Below are positions 17,542 through 25,390 of a stretch of 64,000 nucleotides of DNA, in pieces. This DNA comes from Flavobacterium sp. N502536 (GTDB lineage Bacteria; Bacteroidota; Bacteroidia; Flavobacteriales; Flavobacteriaceae): contig NZ_CP110011.1 of NCBI RefSeq assembly GCF_025947345.1, positions 2,790,001 to 2,854,000 on the forward strand, given 5' to 3'. The notes beneath the pieces were generated by a model. That model was not told the origin of the DNA and ran no database searches. It saw only the letters and a program-made list of their open reading frames with translations. The translations under genes and the position numbers were made by a program. Position 1 is the first letter of the stretch. Every line of letters begins with the position of its first letter.

Positions 17542-19287
17542 TTAATTGATTTGCACGATACTTCCTTTTACGATAGCCACTGCGGCTGATGATAATTCTG
17601 CCCCTGCACTTCCTTCGGCCTTAAACTGCGCTTTGGCTTTTAAGGATACATTGGTACCTTCAATAGTGACATCTCCTGATGCCTTTATCTCAATGTTTCC
17701 GGCACTTTCCATTTTAATGCCCTTGCTGTCGATGGTGATCACATTCGAGTTCTCGTCTTCGATTACAATGACACCTTTGTCTTCGTCCAGCGTGATTTTT
17801 TTACCTGCTGGAGTTTCAATTCCAATAGATTTTTTGTCATCGTCAAACAGAACTTTCATCTCGCTTCGGGTTACAATTCCTTTTTGATGATTGTCGTCGG
17901 AAGCTTTTATCGGAGCGGGTTTGCCGCTACTGTGCAGCATGCCTAATACGATGGCATTGTTGGGATCTTCGTTTACAAATCCGATAATGACTTCATCTTC
18001 AATTTCGGGTCTGAAAAAAACACCTCTGTTTTCTCCGGCATCGGGACAGGCGACGCGGCACCAAATTCCCTGTTCTTCATTGTTGATGATTGGAATTTTT
18101 ACTAAAATGCGGTCTTCGCCATTCGGGTCACCTTCCAATTGGGTGGTGATGCCAACATGCAGCCCTTTGATGGCCGGAATGATTCCGGAACCAGTAGGGG
18201 TATGAATGTCGTAGGTTTCAGAAAACCATTCGGGGTTGAGTCCAAATTGTGCATCGATGGTCCAGTTTCCTTCGCTCAGTTCGTGAAAAACTCCGGTGAT
18301 ATAAGCCTTTCCGTTAAATCGGTCGCCAACGCCTTCGAGTGTAATGATGGTGTTGGGTTTCGCGGCAGGGATCCCCTGAAATTTAACTCTTCCACGAATT
18401 TTGGAGAGTTGCTGAAACAATAATTTGGCATCGGCCCAATCCTGAAGTTCTGTTTCGGTAATCGTACCTCCATGACGCAATTCCAAATTTTCAAGCGCCA
18501 TAATATCAGACAAATCAGAAACAGAAAGATTGCCGTTGAGGCTCACGCCCGGATCACTGGCTTCAATTTCTACTAGCTCCTGATTGGTATAATCCCAACT
18601 GTAAGAAGACACTTTGGCAAATTGATTTCGGGCATCTATTTCGGCGTCAAAATCAATTAAAGTAGCTCCAAAAGTAACCGTCTCCACAGACGATGCCGAA
18701 ACGTCGGGTTTGCAGATCGTAATTTTTCCATTCTCCACAAAACAAAGCTTGCCATTGGCCTGTGCTCTCGAAACCATAAAATCCCAGTCGGAAGTATTGT
18801 ACTGAACCAGTTCTTTATGACTGAAATTAGTGGCTTCGACCTCTTTTTCCAATCCGTATGCATCTATGATTTCTTCAAAGGCTTCGCTGTCTTTTACCTC
18901 ATAAAAATACTTGCTCTTTCTTCCAATAGTAAGTTTTACGGCCTCGTCTTTGCATTCAACAATAAGCAAAGAAGCACTGTCTTTTATTTTGATCGAATGT
19001 TTGATGATGATTCCTTTGTAAATGGTTTCTTCATCATTGTGATAACCGGCATTTATTTCAATCTTTTTGCCAGGAATCAATAGGTCTTCATTGCTCAGTT
19101 TGAAATCTCTCGAAGCAGTTTCGCCGTCGGTCAGAACAATTTGTGCCATTGGAATCCGGTTCACCTCATTTTGCACCACAACGCTTTTTACCTGATAGGT
19201 TTTGGACAGTTCCTCTCCTTCAATTAAAATTTTCAGCGTTACTAAATCGGCGCTTTTACTGGTTTGTATGACTCCGCTATTGTTCAT
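17542..19287 (-). CDS. VgrG-like spike protein (Afp8-like)
   Basis: This 581-residue spike protein joins gp27-like and gp5-like parts. The N-terminal ~330 residues form the hub, with the typical YNTSDWDFMVSRAQANGKL stretch. An OB-fold follows (RILVKIPIINNEEQGIWCRV, then FFRPEIEDEVIIGFVNEDP and an AIVLGMLHS element). The end is a repetitive beta-helix (IEDENSNVITID, IEIKASGDVTIEG). The 581-residue length matches eCIS spikes, without an effector extension. Its ATG overlaps the stop of the LysM gene by one base (TGATG), so the two are translationally coupled. It forms the central puncturing device under the tube. Confidence 0.93.
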   Translation of the reverse strand: MNNSGVIQTSKSADLVTLKILIEGEELSKTYQVKSVVVQNEVNRIPMAQIVLTDGETASRDFKLSNEDLLIPGKKIEINAGYHNDEETIYKGIIIKHSIKIKDSASLLIVECKDEAVKLTIGRKSKYFYEVKDSEAFEEIIDAYGLEKEVEATNFSHKELVQYNTSDWDFMVSRAQANGKLCFVENGKITICKPDVSASSVETVTFGATLIDFDAEIDARNQFAKVSSYSWDYTNQELVEIEASDPGVSLNGNLSVSDLSDIMALENLELRHGGTITETELQDWADAKLLFQQLSKIRGRVKFQGIPAAKPNTIITLEGVGDRFNGKAYITGVFHELSEGNWTIDAQFGLNPEWFSETYDIHTPTGSGIIPAIKGLHVGITTQLEGDPNGEDRILVKIPIINNEEQGIWCRVACPDAGENRGVFFRPEIEDEVIIGFVNEDPNNAIVLGMLHSSGKPAPIKASDDNHQKGIVTRSEMKVLFDDDKKSIGIETPAGKKITLDEDKGVIVIEDENSNVITIDSKGIKMESAGNIEIKASGDVTIEGTNVSLKAKAQFKAEGSAGAELSSAAVAIVKGSIVQIN

Positions 19288-19970
19288 CAGGATTGTTTTT
19301 GTAAGGGTGGGAAAAATAGTTTTTGCCCGGTTTTTAATTTTCTGAAATTGACAATGTTATTGACTCTGGCGACTTCGAGATAATACTTGGAATCGCCATA
19401 AATCCGAAAGGACATCAGCGGCAGGGTGTCACCTTCTTTTACCGTTCGGTAATGGGTTAAATCGGGCGATTTATTATTTTCTCTTGCGGCTCTTAAATTA
19501 TCTTCCACAAAACCCTGAAATTTTGCTTTTGCCACTGCTCTTATCGGAGTTCCGTCGGGTTTAAAAAGTTTAAACTCAATTTCCATTTCGGTCAGAGACC
19601 CTTTGAAAAGTAAGGTTCCCCACGAAATAATGAGGTAGTTGGGTTTGTGTTCGTCTCCGTTGTAATCCAGAATCACTTTTTTGAATTTCTCAATGTCGTT
19701 GATCACGCCGTTGTTAGAACTTTTGTAGCCGTTAATGACTCCGGTTCGGTCAAAAACAAAATCGAGATCCAGATTTTCGGGTAATTTTTTGTTGAACTTC
19801 GGAGAAACGGTGCTCGTTCCCGAAGCCTGAGTCGCATCGGTTTCAATTTTATAGTGATAGGTGTACTTCTCCGGATTCATAAGCGTAGAAAACTCACCAC
19901 CGGAAACTTTGTTGTTAAATTCCGGATCACTATAAGCAACAACTTTTAGTTTTTCTAATTTTCCTGCCAT
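19287..19970 (-). CDS. LysM-domain baseplate adaptor (Afp7-like)
   Basis: This 227-residue protein ends in a LysM module: YRTVKEGDTLPLMSFRIYGD, then YYLEVARVNNI and LKTGQKLFFPP. The N-terminal ~170 residues are the tube-adaptor domain found in Afp7/Pvc7 and T4 gp53-like proteins, with FSTLMNPEKYTYHYKIE at the front. In eCIS particles this protein joins the tube to the spike hub; here LysM is structural and does not bind cell wall. The gene is placed between the DUF5908 gene (3-base gap) and the spike gene (1-base overlap). There is no signal peptide, in line with an intracellularly assembled particle. Confidence 0.9.
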   Translation of the reverse strand: MAGKLEKLKVVAYSDPEFNNKVSGGEFSTLMNPEKYTYHYKIETDATQASGTSTVSPKFNKKLPENLDLDFVFDRTGVINGYKSSNNGVINDIEKFKKVILDYNGDEHKPNYLIISWGTLLFKGSLTEMEIEFKLFKPDGTPIRAVAKAKFQGFVEDNLRAARENNKSPDLTHYRTVKEGDTLPLMSFRIYGDSKYYLEVARVNNIVNFRKLKTGQKLFFPPLQKQS

Positions 19971-19973
19971 GAC

Positions 19974-20132
19974 TTAGCGTTCTTTTTTACGTTCGATGAT
20001 TTTCAGTACTTGTTCAACGCATTCGGCTACTGCATCTCCATCCTTGCTTTTTGGAGCCGCTGGGGGAGCAGTTGATTTTGATCCTTCGTTCACGTTTATT
20101 TTAATGTGAAGCTCTTTTATTTCTATCGGCAT
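19974..20132 (-). CDS. DUF5908-type small eCIS protein (52 aa)
   Basis: This 52-codon gene has ATG at 20132 and stop at 19974. It begins MPIEIKELHIKINVNE, has a Ser/Ala/Pro-rich middle, and ends with a basic helix, EQVLKIIERKKER. The opening PIEIKELHIKI-like strand is what I associate with DUF5908 peptides of Bacteroidota eCIS clusters, which sit between tube and LysM genes like Afp6. It is spaced two bases from the second tube gene and three from the LysM gene, strongly supporting it as real despite its size. Its role is unknown; a baseplate or assembly peptide is plausible. Confidence 0.8.
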   Translation of the reverse strand: MPIEIKELHIKINVNEGSKSTAPPAAPKSKDGDAVAECVEQVLKIIERKKER

Positions 20133-20134
20133 GA

Positions 20135-20581
20135 CTAGCTTTTAATTAAGGTGAAATAATTATAAGTAAGCTCAAAGGTTTCGACTACGAGCTTGCTTTC
20201 CTGAGCATTAAAATCTTCCACTGACCATTTTACGGGATAGGCATGAACCACATTCCAGGAGATCAGAGGCTGGTGTTTTTCGTTGAGTAATTTCACGGTC
20301 AGGTTAACGGGTTTGAACGTAAAGTTCTCGATCGCATCCTTGCACCAGTTGATGACAACAGAATCAATCAGTATTCCTCTCTTTAAAGTCAGGTTTGGAT
20401 ATTTTGTCTTTACAGGGAGTTTGTGCTTGAACCTATTTTCTCCACCTTCGGCAATCTCTTCGGTTTCAATGTCAACAGACAAACCGGAAACCGATTGAAA
20501 CTGATGGTCTTTCTCCTTGGAGCCAAGACCTTCAAATTCAACCAAAAAGTGAAAACCGACGGGTGGATAATAGTTAGACAT
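20135..20581 (-). CDS. Second tail tube protein (Afp5-like)
   Basis: This 148-residue T4 gp19-like tube protein is recognised by YYPPVGFHFLVEF at the start, FQSVSGLSVDIETEEI, the LTLKRGI strand, the VKLLNEKHQPLISWNV strand and the C-terminal ESKLVVETFELTYNYF. It is homologous to the neighbouring tube protein two bases upstream, which shares the LKRG, LLNE and E-x-FEL/MEL elements. In Afp and PVC particles a minor tube paralogue forms the ring at the baseplate, while the main protein builds the tube. Here the gene nearest the LysM gene is the likelier baseplate-proximal form. Confidence 0.92.
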   Translation of the reverse strand: MSNYYPPVGFHFLVEFEGLGSKEKDHQFQSVSGLSVDIETEEIAEGGENRFKHKLPVKTKYPNLTLKRGILIDSVVINWCKDAIENFTFKPVNLTVKLLNEKHQPLISWNVVHAYPVKWSVEDFNAQESKLVVETFELTYNYFTLIKS

Positions 20582-20583
20582 GA

Positions 20584-21012
20584 TTAGTCATTTTGGATGG
20601 ATAAACCTTCGTGAACCAGTTCCATAGATTCGATGGCGACTTCGTTTCCGTCTGCTTTTAAATCAGTCGACTGAATTTTGGTTGGCCATGCATTTTTTAC
20701 TTTCCAGGTAATTACGGGATTGTGCTCTTCGTTGAGCAGTTTAATCGTAATATCTCTTCGTTCTATGGTATTTAGTTTTACCGTGTTCCACCAGGCATAG
20801 TACTCATTGTCACTGGCAAAGGTTCCCCTTTTCAAGGTGATGTTGGTGAACTTTTGCATGCCGGGCATCTTAATTTTACTGTACTCGGGACTTGCTCCCT
20901 GACGGTATTCAATGACTTCAGTTTCTACATCTAATCCCGAAACTTCTGTAAATCCTATTTTTGTTCCACCCCAGTCAACTGAGAAATGAAACTTTGGTAG
21001 CGGATAGCTCAT
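20584..21012 (-). CDS. Main tail tube protein (Afp1-like)
   Basis: This 142-residue gp19-like protein starts YPLPKFHFSVDWGGTKIGF and continues EVSGLDVETEVIEYRQG. It has the ITLKRGTFAS strand and ends with IESMELVHEGL. Such proteins stack as hexamers to form the inner tube driven out by sheath contraction. The gene follows the sheath gene by 34 bases and is tightly linked to the second tube gene, as in other eCIS clusters. Length and motifs are normal. It probably needs high expression, but no separate promoter is visible in the 34-base gap. Confidence 0.93.
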   Translation of the reverse strand: MSYPLPKFHFSVDWGGTKIGFTEVSGLDVETEVIEYRQGASPEYSKIKMPGMQKFTNITLKRGTFASDNEYYAWWNTVKLNTIERRDITIKLLNEEHNPVITWKVKNAWPTKIQSTDLKADGNEVAIESMELVHEGLSIQND

Positions 21013-21046
21013 GATTTATATTTTTTTAATGTTGATATTTATTTAG

Positions 21047-23142
21047 TTAAGATTCCTGCATTTTGTGAGAGAAGCGCAGAATAATGAATTCCGCCGGACG
21101 TACTACTGCCATTCCGATTTCGACGATCATTCGACCTTCAAGTATATCGATGGCCGACATGGTTTGTCCGATTCCGACTCTGACATAAAAGGCCTGTTCG
21201 GGTTTGGCTCCGGCCAAGGCTCCGGCTCTCCATTGCAGAATAAGGAAGTTTTCGATCATGGCTCTCACCCTGATCCAGGTATTGGCGTCGTTAGGCTCAA
21301 ATACAAACTGTTCGGTTGCTTTTTTGATGGATTCTTCGGCCATGTTAAAGAAACGTCTAACAGGAACATAACGCCATTCGTTGTCGTTGCCGGCCAATGT
21401 TCTGGATCCCCACACTAAAGTTCCTTTTCCGGTAAAACTTCTGATGGCGTTGATCGATTTACCTGCAACGGTATCCACATTCAGATTGTCCTGAATATTG
21501 TTGGTGATTTTAACGGTTGGTTTTATAACATAGTTCAGACTCACATTTGCAGGAGCTTTCCATACGCCACGGTCGCTATCTACTCGGGCATAAACCCCGG
21601 CAATAGCAGCACTTGGAGGAAGCGTTATAGGAAGGTTGTAAATTTCGGTAAGAATCTTATTAAAAGTAGCGTTGTCAATCGCTTCCAGAGTGCTTAGTTT
21701 TCTTCCGTTTAAGGCTCCATTGTTTAAATCTATTGAACTACCACTGTTAATAGCTGTTATAAGATTTGAAAGATCGCTACCAATGGTAGAAAGATTGTTG
21801 ACAAGACCTGTAATTCCGGTTTGAGTGTTCAGCTCAGTATAGGTTACCAGTTTTTTTAATTCTTTGTCAAAACTTATAGTGTCAGTTTGTATAATTTTAA
21901 GCAGTTTGGCATCTGTGTTCTCATCCTGTATTTTTTTCTTTAACGTTTTTAAGTTTTTATAGACAGAATCGATTTTGCCGGGAGCAGTAAAATTTAAATT
22001 AAATGTACCTAAAAGGCCTGAGATTGAACTTGCAATGCCCGGATCTTCATCGGATACGGTGCTGATAGCTGCATTTGCTTCATCGTTTACGGCATCTTTT
22101 AAAAGGGTTAATTTTTCTAAAGCGGTCAGTAAAGGAGTTAGATTGTTTAAGAAAGCTGTTTTTTTGGCAGGATTACTCGCAAAGCTAACACCTAAATTAA
22201 AGCCGGTCGCATTGTTACTGTACATCTGCAAAAACATATTACTGATGAGTCCGGCAATATTTCCGGGAACAGGTACATTAACCAATGTGGTTACGATAGC
22301 ATTAACCCCCGAAATTGGATCTTGAATAGGAACCAGTCCGGCAGCAATTTGATCGTAGGCTTTTGCGGTGTAAGAATAGTGTTTTAAGACAATCTTTTTG
22401 GCATCAAAAGCATAATCCAGTATGGTTTCTAAGTGCGGATAATAAACGGCTCCGTACTTGATCGTGTCTTTTTCAGAGCTAATTTTTGCTCTCAAATCGT
22501 CTATATTGGTATCTGTCGGACTTGTTTCGTCGTAATTTAAAGTATCGATTAGGGTAAAACGGTCCTGAAGATTTTTGCACTGTGTTAAGGCATTGTTGTA
22601 CAATCCGTAGAAATCAGTAATCGTTATCGAAGACACCCTTGTAGCGTCCGGAAACAGAATTAGTGTTGGTTCGTCTACCTTTTCTAACTCCAGTAATCCG
22701 TTATTCAAAGCAGTACTGTTGTTGATTGCGGACACTGGACTGTCAAGGTCATCTAAATCATTCCCATAACGGCCTACCGAAACGATATAACACGGACCAC
22801 CTCCATTTGCAAAGAACAGCTGTAAAGAATAATACATCAAAAAAGGCTGTTTTGAAGTAGGCTGATCTACAATAATAGATCTGGTCTCGCCTTTATCAGT
22901 TGAGACATCATTAATGGTAACACTAATGGTTGTCTCTGGTTTTGCAAAGCCGAAAAAGCGTTCGTATTCTAAAAGAGATGTTATTCTTGTGGGTTTCATT
23001 TTCAAATCTCCATTAATCTTGTTCGTAGCCTTTTCAGTATAGCCAATAAAAGCGGGAATTGCTGTTTCTACCTGGGCAACGGAAGGAGGAAATTTCACGA
23101 TTTCCTCAACATATACCCCGGTGTTTTGTAAGTTGTTGCCAT
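21047..23142 (-). CDS. Contractile tail sheath protein (Afp2-like), N-terminal frameshift
   Basis: The intact frame from 23098 gives 683 residues beginning KFPPSVAQVETAIPAFIGYT, an internal sheath sequence. Upstream, ATG at 23142 begins MATTYKTPG, but the frame then fails. Adding one G to the GGGG run (23116-23119) restores MATTYKTPGVYVEEIVKFPP, the expected sheath start. The full protein is therefore about 698 residues. The N-terminal ~100 and C-terminal ~180 residues (FMFE-like start, then FVFEPNDANTWIRVR, LEGRMIVEIGMAVVRPAEFI) are the polymerising core. The middle ~400 residues are a large, low-similarity insertion likely exposed on the particle surface. The single deletion is most simply a sequencing error. 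Only one sheath gene is present, while Afp has three. Confidence 0.88.
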
Positions 23143-23161
23143 GATTAATTGTTTTTAATTA

Positions 23162-24013
23162 TTAAATAAATATTTCAGAATAGTAAGCACCATTGTCTTT
23201 TGTTATTGATTTTACAGAGGGATTAGGATAGCTGCTGCTGGCCGGTTGTGGCACCAAAAAATCGGTAGCCGGGTCAATTTCAACAAAACCGGAGCGTGTT
23301 AAGGGTTTTGTTGTTTTGGTTTCAATTGCGGTGGCAGCTTTGCGGTTGATGTACCTCCAAAGTGTTTTTCGATTGTTAAAATGAATTTTAAAATGGGGAG
23401 TTAGCATTTCGCCCAAATCGTTTATAATATTTTCTGAACTGTTATCGCCCTGAAACGTGAGTGAAAGAATCCCAAATACATCTTGTTTTTCTGAGGGCTG
23501 GAGGGTCGAAATTAGATCTGCACTGGTTTCTTCTGATACTAAATAAGCATCGGATATTATTTTGTTGTCGTCTATTTTTGGAAGATATTCGAAGGTAAGC
23601 GGTTCTTTTGGAGGCCTTACATTGCTGAACAGGAATATTTGGTTGAGTGCAAAATCTAAATTGGTATAATTTTCAAATTGATAGTCGTTGATCGTGATTA
23701 AAAAATTCAGGCTCAGATCGGCAGGGACTTTTATAAACGGATCTATTTTAACCGGTTCATCCGTTTCTTTCACTTTGATATAAACCCGGAACCCTGTTTT
23801 GGTTTTTTTGAATACCATTTTAAAGTTCTTAAAGATGGTATGGGTTTCCTGAGTAGGAGTTAGGGCTATAAAAGCGTCTGTTCTGAATTTTTGCAGCATT
23901 TTGTCTTTATCATCATCCGACATACTTTCAAAAATATCCTCACCGCTATCCAGAAAATAATTGTGAAAAAGCGTTACTTCAAATAACAGTCCATATGTAA
24001 GATCAAAACTCAT
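23162..24013 (-). CDS. Conserved eCIS-associated protein of unknown function (283 aa)
   Basis: I do not recognise a named family. This 283-residue, mostly beta-rich and soluble protein starts MSFDLTYGLLFEVTLFHNYFL. It has a middle PADLSLNFLITINDYQFENY segment, a FLFSNVRPPKEP stretch and a C-terminus GAYYSEIFI. There is no signal peptide or membrane segment. Its start overlaps the stop of the DUF4255 gene (ATGA), and the sheath start follows after 19 bases. A role in capping or terminating the tube/sheath together with DUF4255 is a reasonable inference from position only. Confidence 0.6.
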   Translation of the reverse strand: MSFDLTYGLLFEVTLFHNYFLDSGEDIFESMSDDDKDKMLQKFRTDAFIALTPTQETHTIFKNFKMVFKKTKTGFRVYIKVKETDEPVKIDPFIKVPADLSLNFLITINDYQFENYTNLDFALNQIFLFSNVRPPKEPLTFEYLPKIDDNKIISDAYLVSEETSADLISTLQPSEKQDVFGILSLTFQGDNSSENIINDLGEMLTPHFKIHFNNRKTLWRYINRKAATAIETKTTKPLTRSGFVEIDPATDFLVPQPASSSYPNPSVKSITKDNGAYYSEIFI

Positions 24014-24633
24014 GATTGCTCTATTCGTTTGGTTATACCTTTGACCTTACTGATAAGCTGTCCTTCACCCTGTGCAATATTGCGTTCAATTTGTATCATG
24101 CTCACTTTGTACAAAGCCGATGGAAGCTGTTTGCCGCCCAATGTCCCCCAGATATAGTTCAACTCTTCAAAAGTGGGGGTATAAAGTTCAATTGTAAATC
24201 TGAAATTCTCAATATTGGTCATGGCCACATTATTTCGGTTGTAAATGGTATTGGCTTGTGTAAAAAGTTTTTTCCCCTGAAAAAAGGCTATGATTTTTGA
24301 AATATCGTTTAGTGAATTGATGTAAATGTTTCGATTGGCGCTAAAAAGTAAATACAGGTTTAAATTGATGACACTGTTTTTATAAATGGTCCTGTCGTTT
24401 TCGATCCTGTGATTGGGAAAGTTTTTTAAAGTAGCCTCTTCGTCTAAATTGATGAGGGTAAGTGCCACTTTATCTTCTAAATTCCCCGATACGGTTTCGT
24501 TTTGTGACTCTAAAAAAGCAATGTTTTCAGCCACAACCGTTTTCTCCAGCCCGATTTCATCGAGATAGTTGTTTACTTGTTCTGCAATTATTTGAATAAC
24601 TTCAAAGATCATCTTCCGGTAAAGTTTTAACAT
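24010..24633 (-). CDS. DUF4255 tail terminator/cap protein (Afp16-like)
   Basis: This 207-residue protein is the first gene of the eCIS operon. It shows the DUF4255 (Pvc16) pattern: an N-terminal helix IFEVIQIIAEQVNNYL, then VALTLINLDEEATLKN and VINLNLYLLFSANR. NVAMTNIENFRFTIELYTPTFEELNYIWGTLGGKQLPS is cited here by its two ends, NIENFRF and WGTLGGK. The C-terminus reads YKVSMIQIERN. Such proteins cap the distal end of tube and sheath and set particle length with the tape measure. An alternative start at the second ATG (residue 8, MIFEVIQ) would fit the family better. The next gene overlaps by four bases. Confidence 0.88.
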   Translation of the reverse strand: MLKLYRKMIFEVIQIIAEQVNNYLDEIGLEKTVVAENIAFLESQNETVSGNLEDKVALTLINLDEEATLKNFPNHRIENDRTIYKNSVINLNLYLLFSANRNIYINSLNDISKIIAFFQGKKLFTQANTIYNRNNVAMTNIENFRFTIELYTPTFEELNYIWGTLGGKQLPSALYKVSMIQIERNIAQGEGQLISKVKGITKRIEQS

Positions 24634-25390
24634 TATGCATTATGACTAATTTGATCGTCTATTGCCAAAACATTCGTTAAGAAAGGGCAATTCAAATCTC
24701 TGCCTTTTTGAAAGCAGCATGGATGTTTTTGGCTTTTTTTCGTGATATCCCGCTTGTAGTAAAACTGTATAAATAGGCTAAAAAGAGGTAGTTCTGAGGC
24801 GCAGATTGTAAGGCAAAAAGAAGTATTTCCAGGCTTAAATTTAAACTTGTAATAAAAACTAGAGCTTATAGAAGAACTAAGTTAGAAAAACATTAGGATA
24901 TCAAAACACCGTAAAAATACCTTTTTTTTAATAACTTCTTATCATGTAAATATTTGATAATCAATTAGTTAATTGTTTTTGTGAATTTTGAATTTATTTT
25001 TATCGAAAAAGAAAACGTCAGAATTTCTCTATACTATTAAAATTCAGGGGAAGAAAAATCAAAAAAACTTGTTTTTTAAAGTCTATTTAATTGTTTTCCA
25101 GTGTAGTATGTTTTTGTAAAAGAATAGCGAACAAGTTTTTAACCTCCAAAAGCATAAGAATATTCGCAATTGTGCGATTCGGTGAGGATCTAACGTACAA
25201 AAAAACATCTCATGCGGTTATTTGGGTTTCTTATGGATAAAAATTCGGCACTCATACCTTTTTTTTAATTTAAATTCTTACAGACTGGTAATTTTATATA
25301 GAAATAATAAGCGGAGATAGCTTTAAAAAATCAAAGTGAAGACCGCTACTGCCAAAAACAAAAACAACTCCTAATTTAGAACTACAAAAA
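24634..25390. other. Divergent intergenic region between eCIS operon and decarboxylase
   Basis: These 757 bases separate the divergent eCIS operon (leftward) and the decarboxylase/oxidase pair (rightward), so at least two promoters should lie here. I see no open frame of plausible coding quality, no clear TAnnTTTG element on either strand and no tRNA or insertion sequence. The DNA is clearly more AT-rich than the adjoining genes, especially 24880-25140, which would suit regulatory DNA. The region between 25140 and 25215 is locally less AT-rich. Confidence 0.6.

Noticed and set aside
17542..24633. Type VI secretion system, suggested by VgrG- and PAAR-like genes
   Set aside because: LysM adaptor, gp19-like tubes, DUF4255, DUF5908 and DUF4157 are eCIS marks, and no membrane-complex genes (TssJLM) are seen in the window.
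1..24633. Contractile-tailed prophage or tailocin
   Set aside because: No capsid, portal, terminase, lysis or integrase genes are present, and DUF4157 cargos with the eCIS gene order are.
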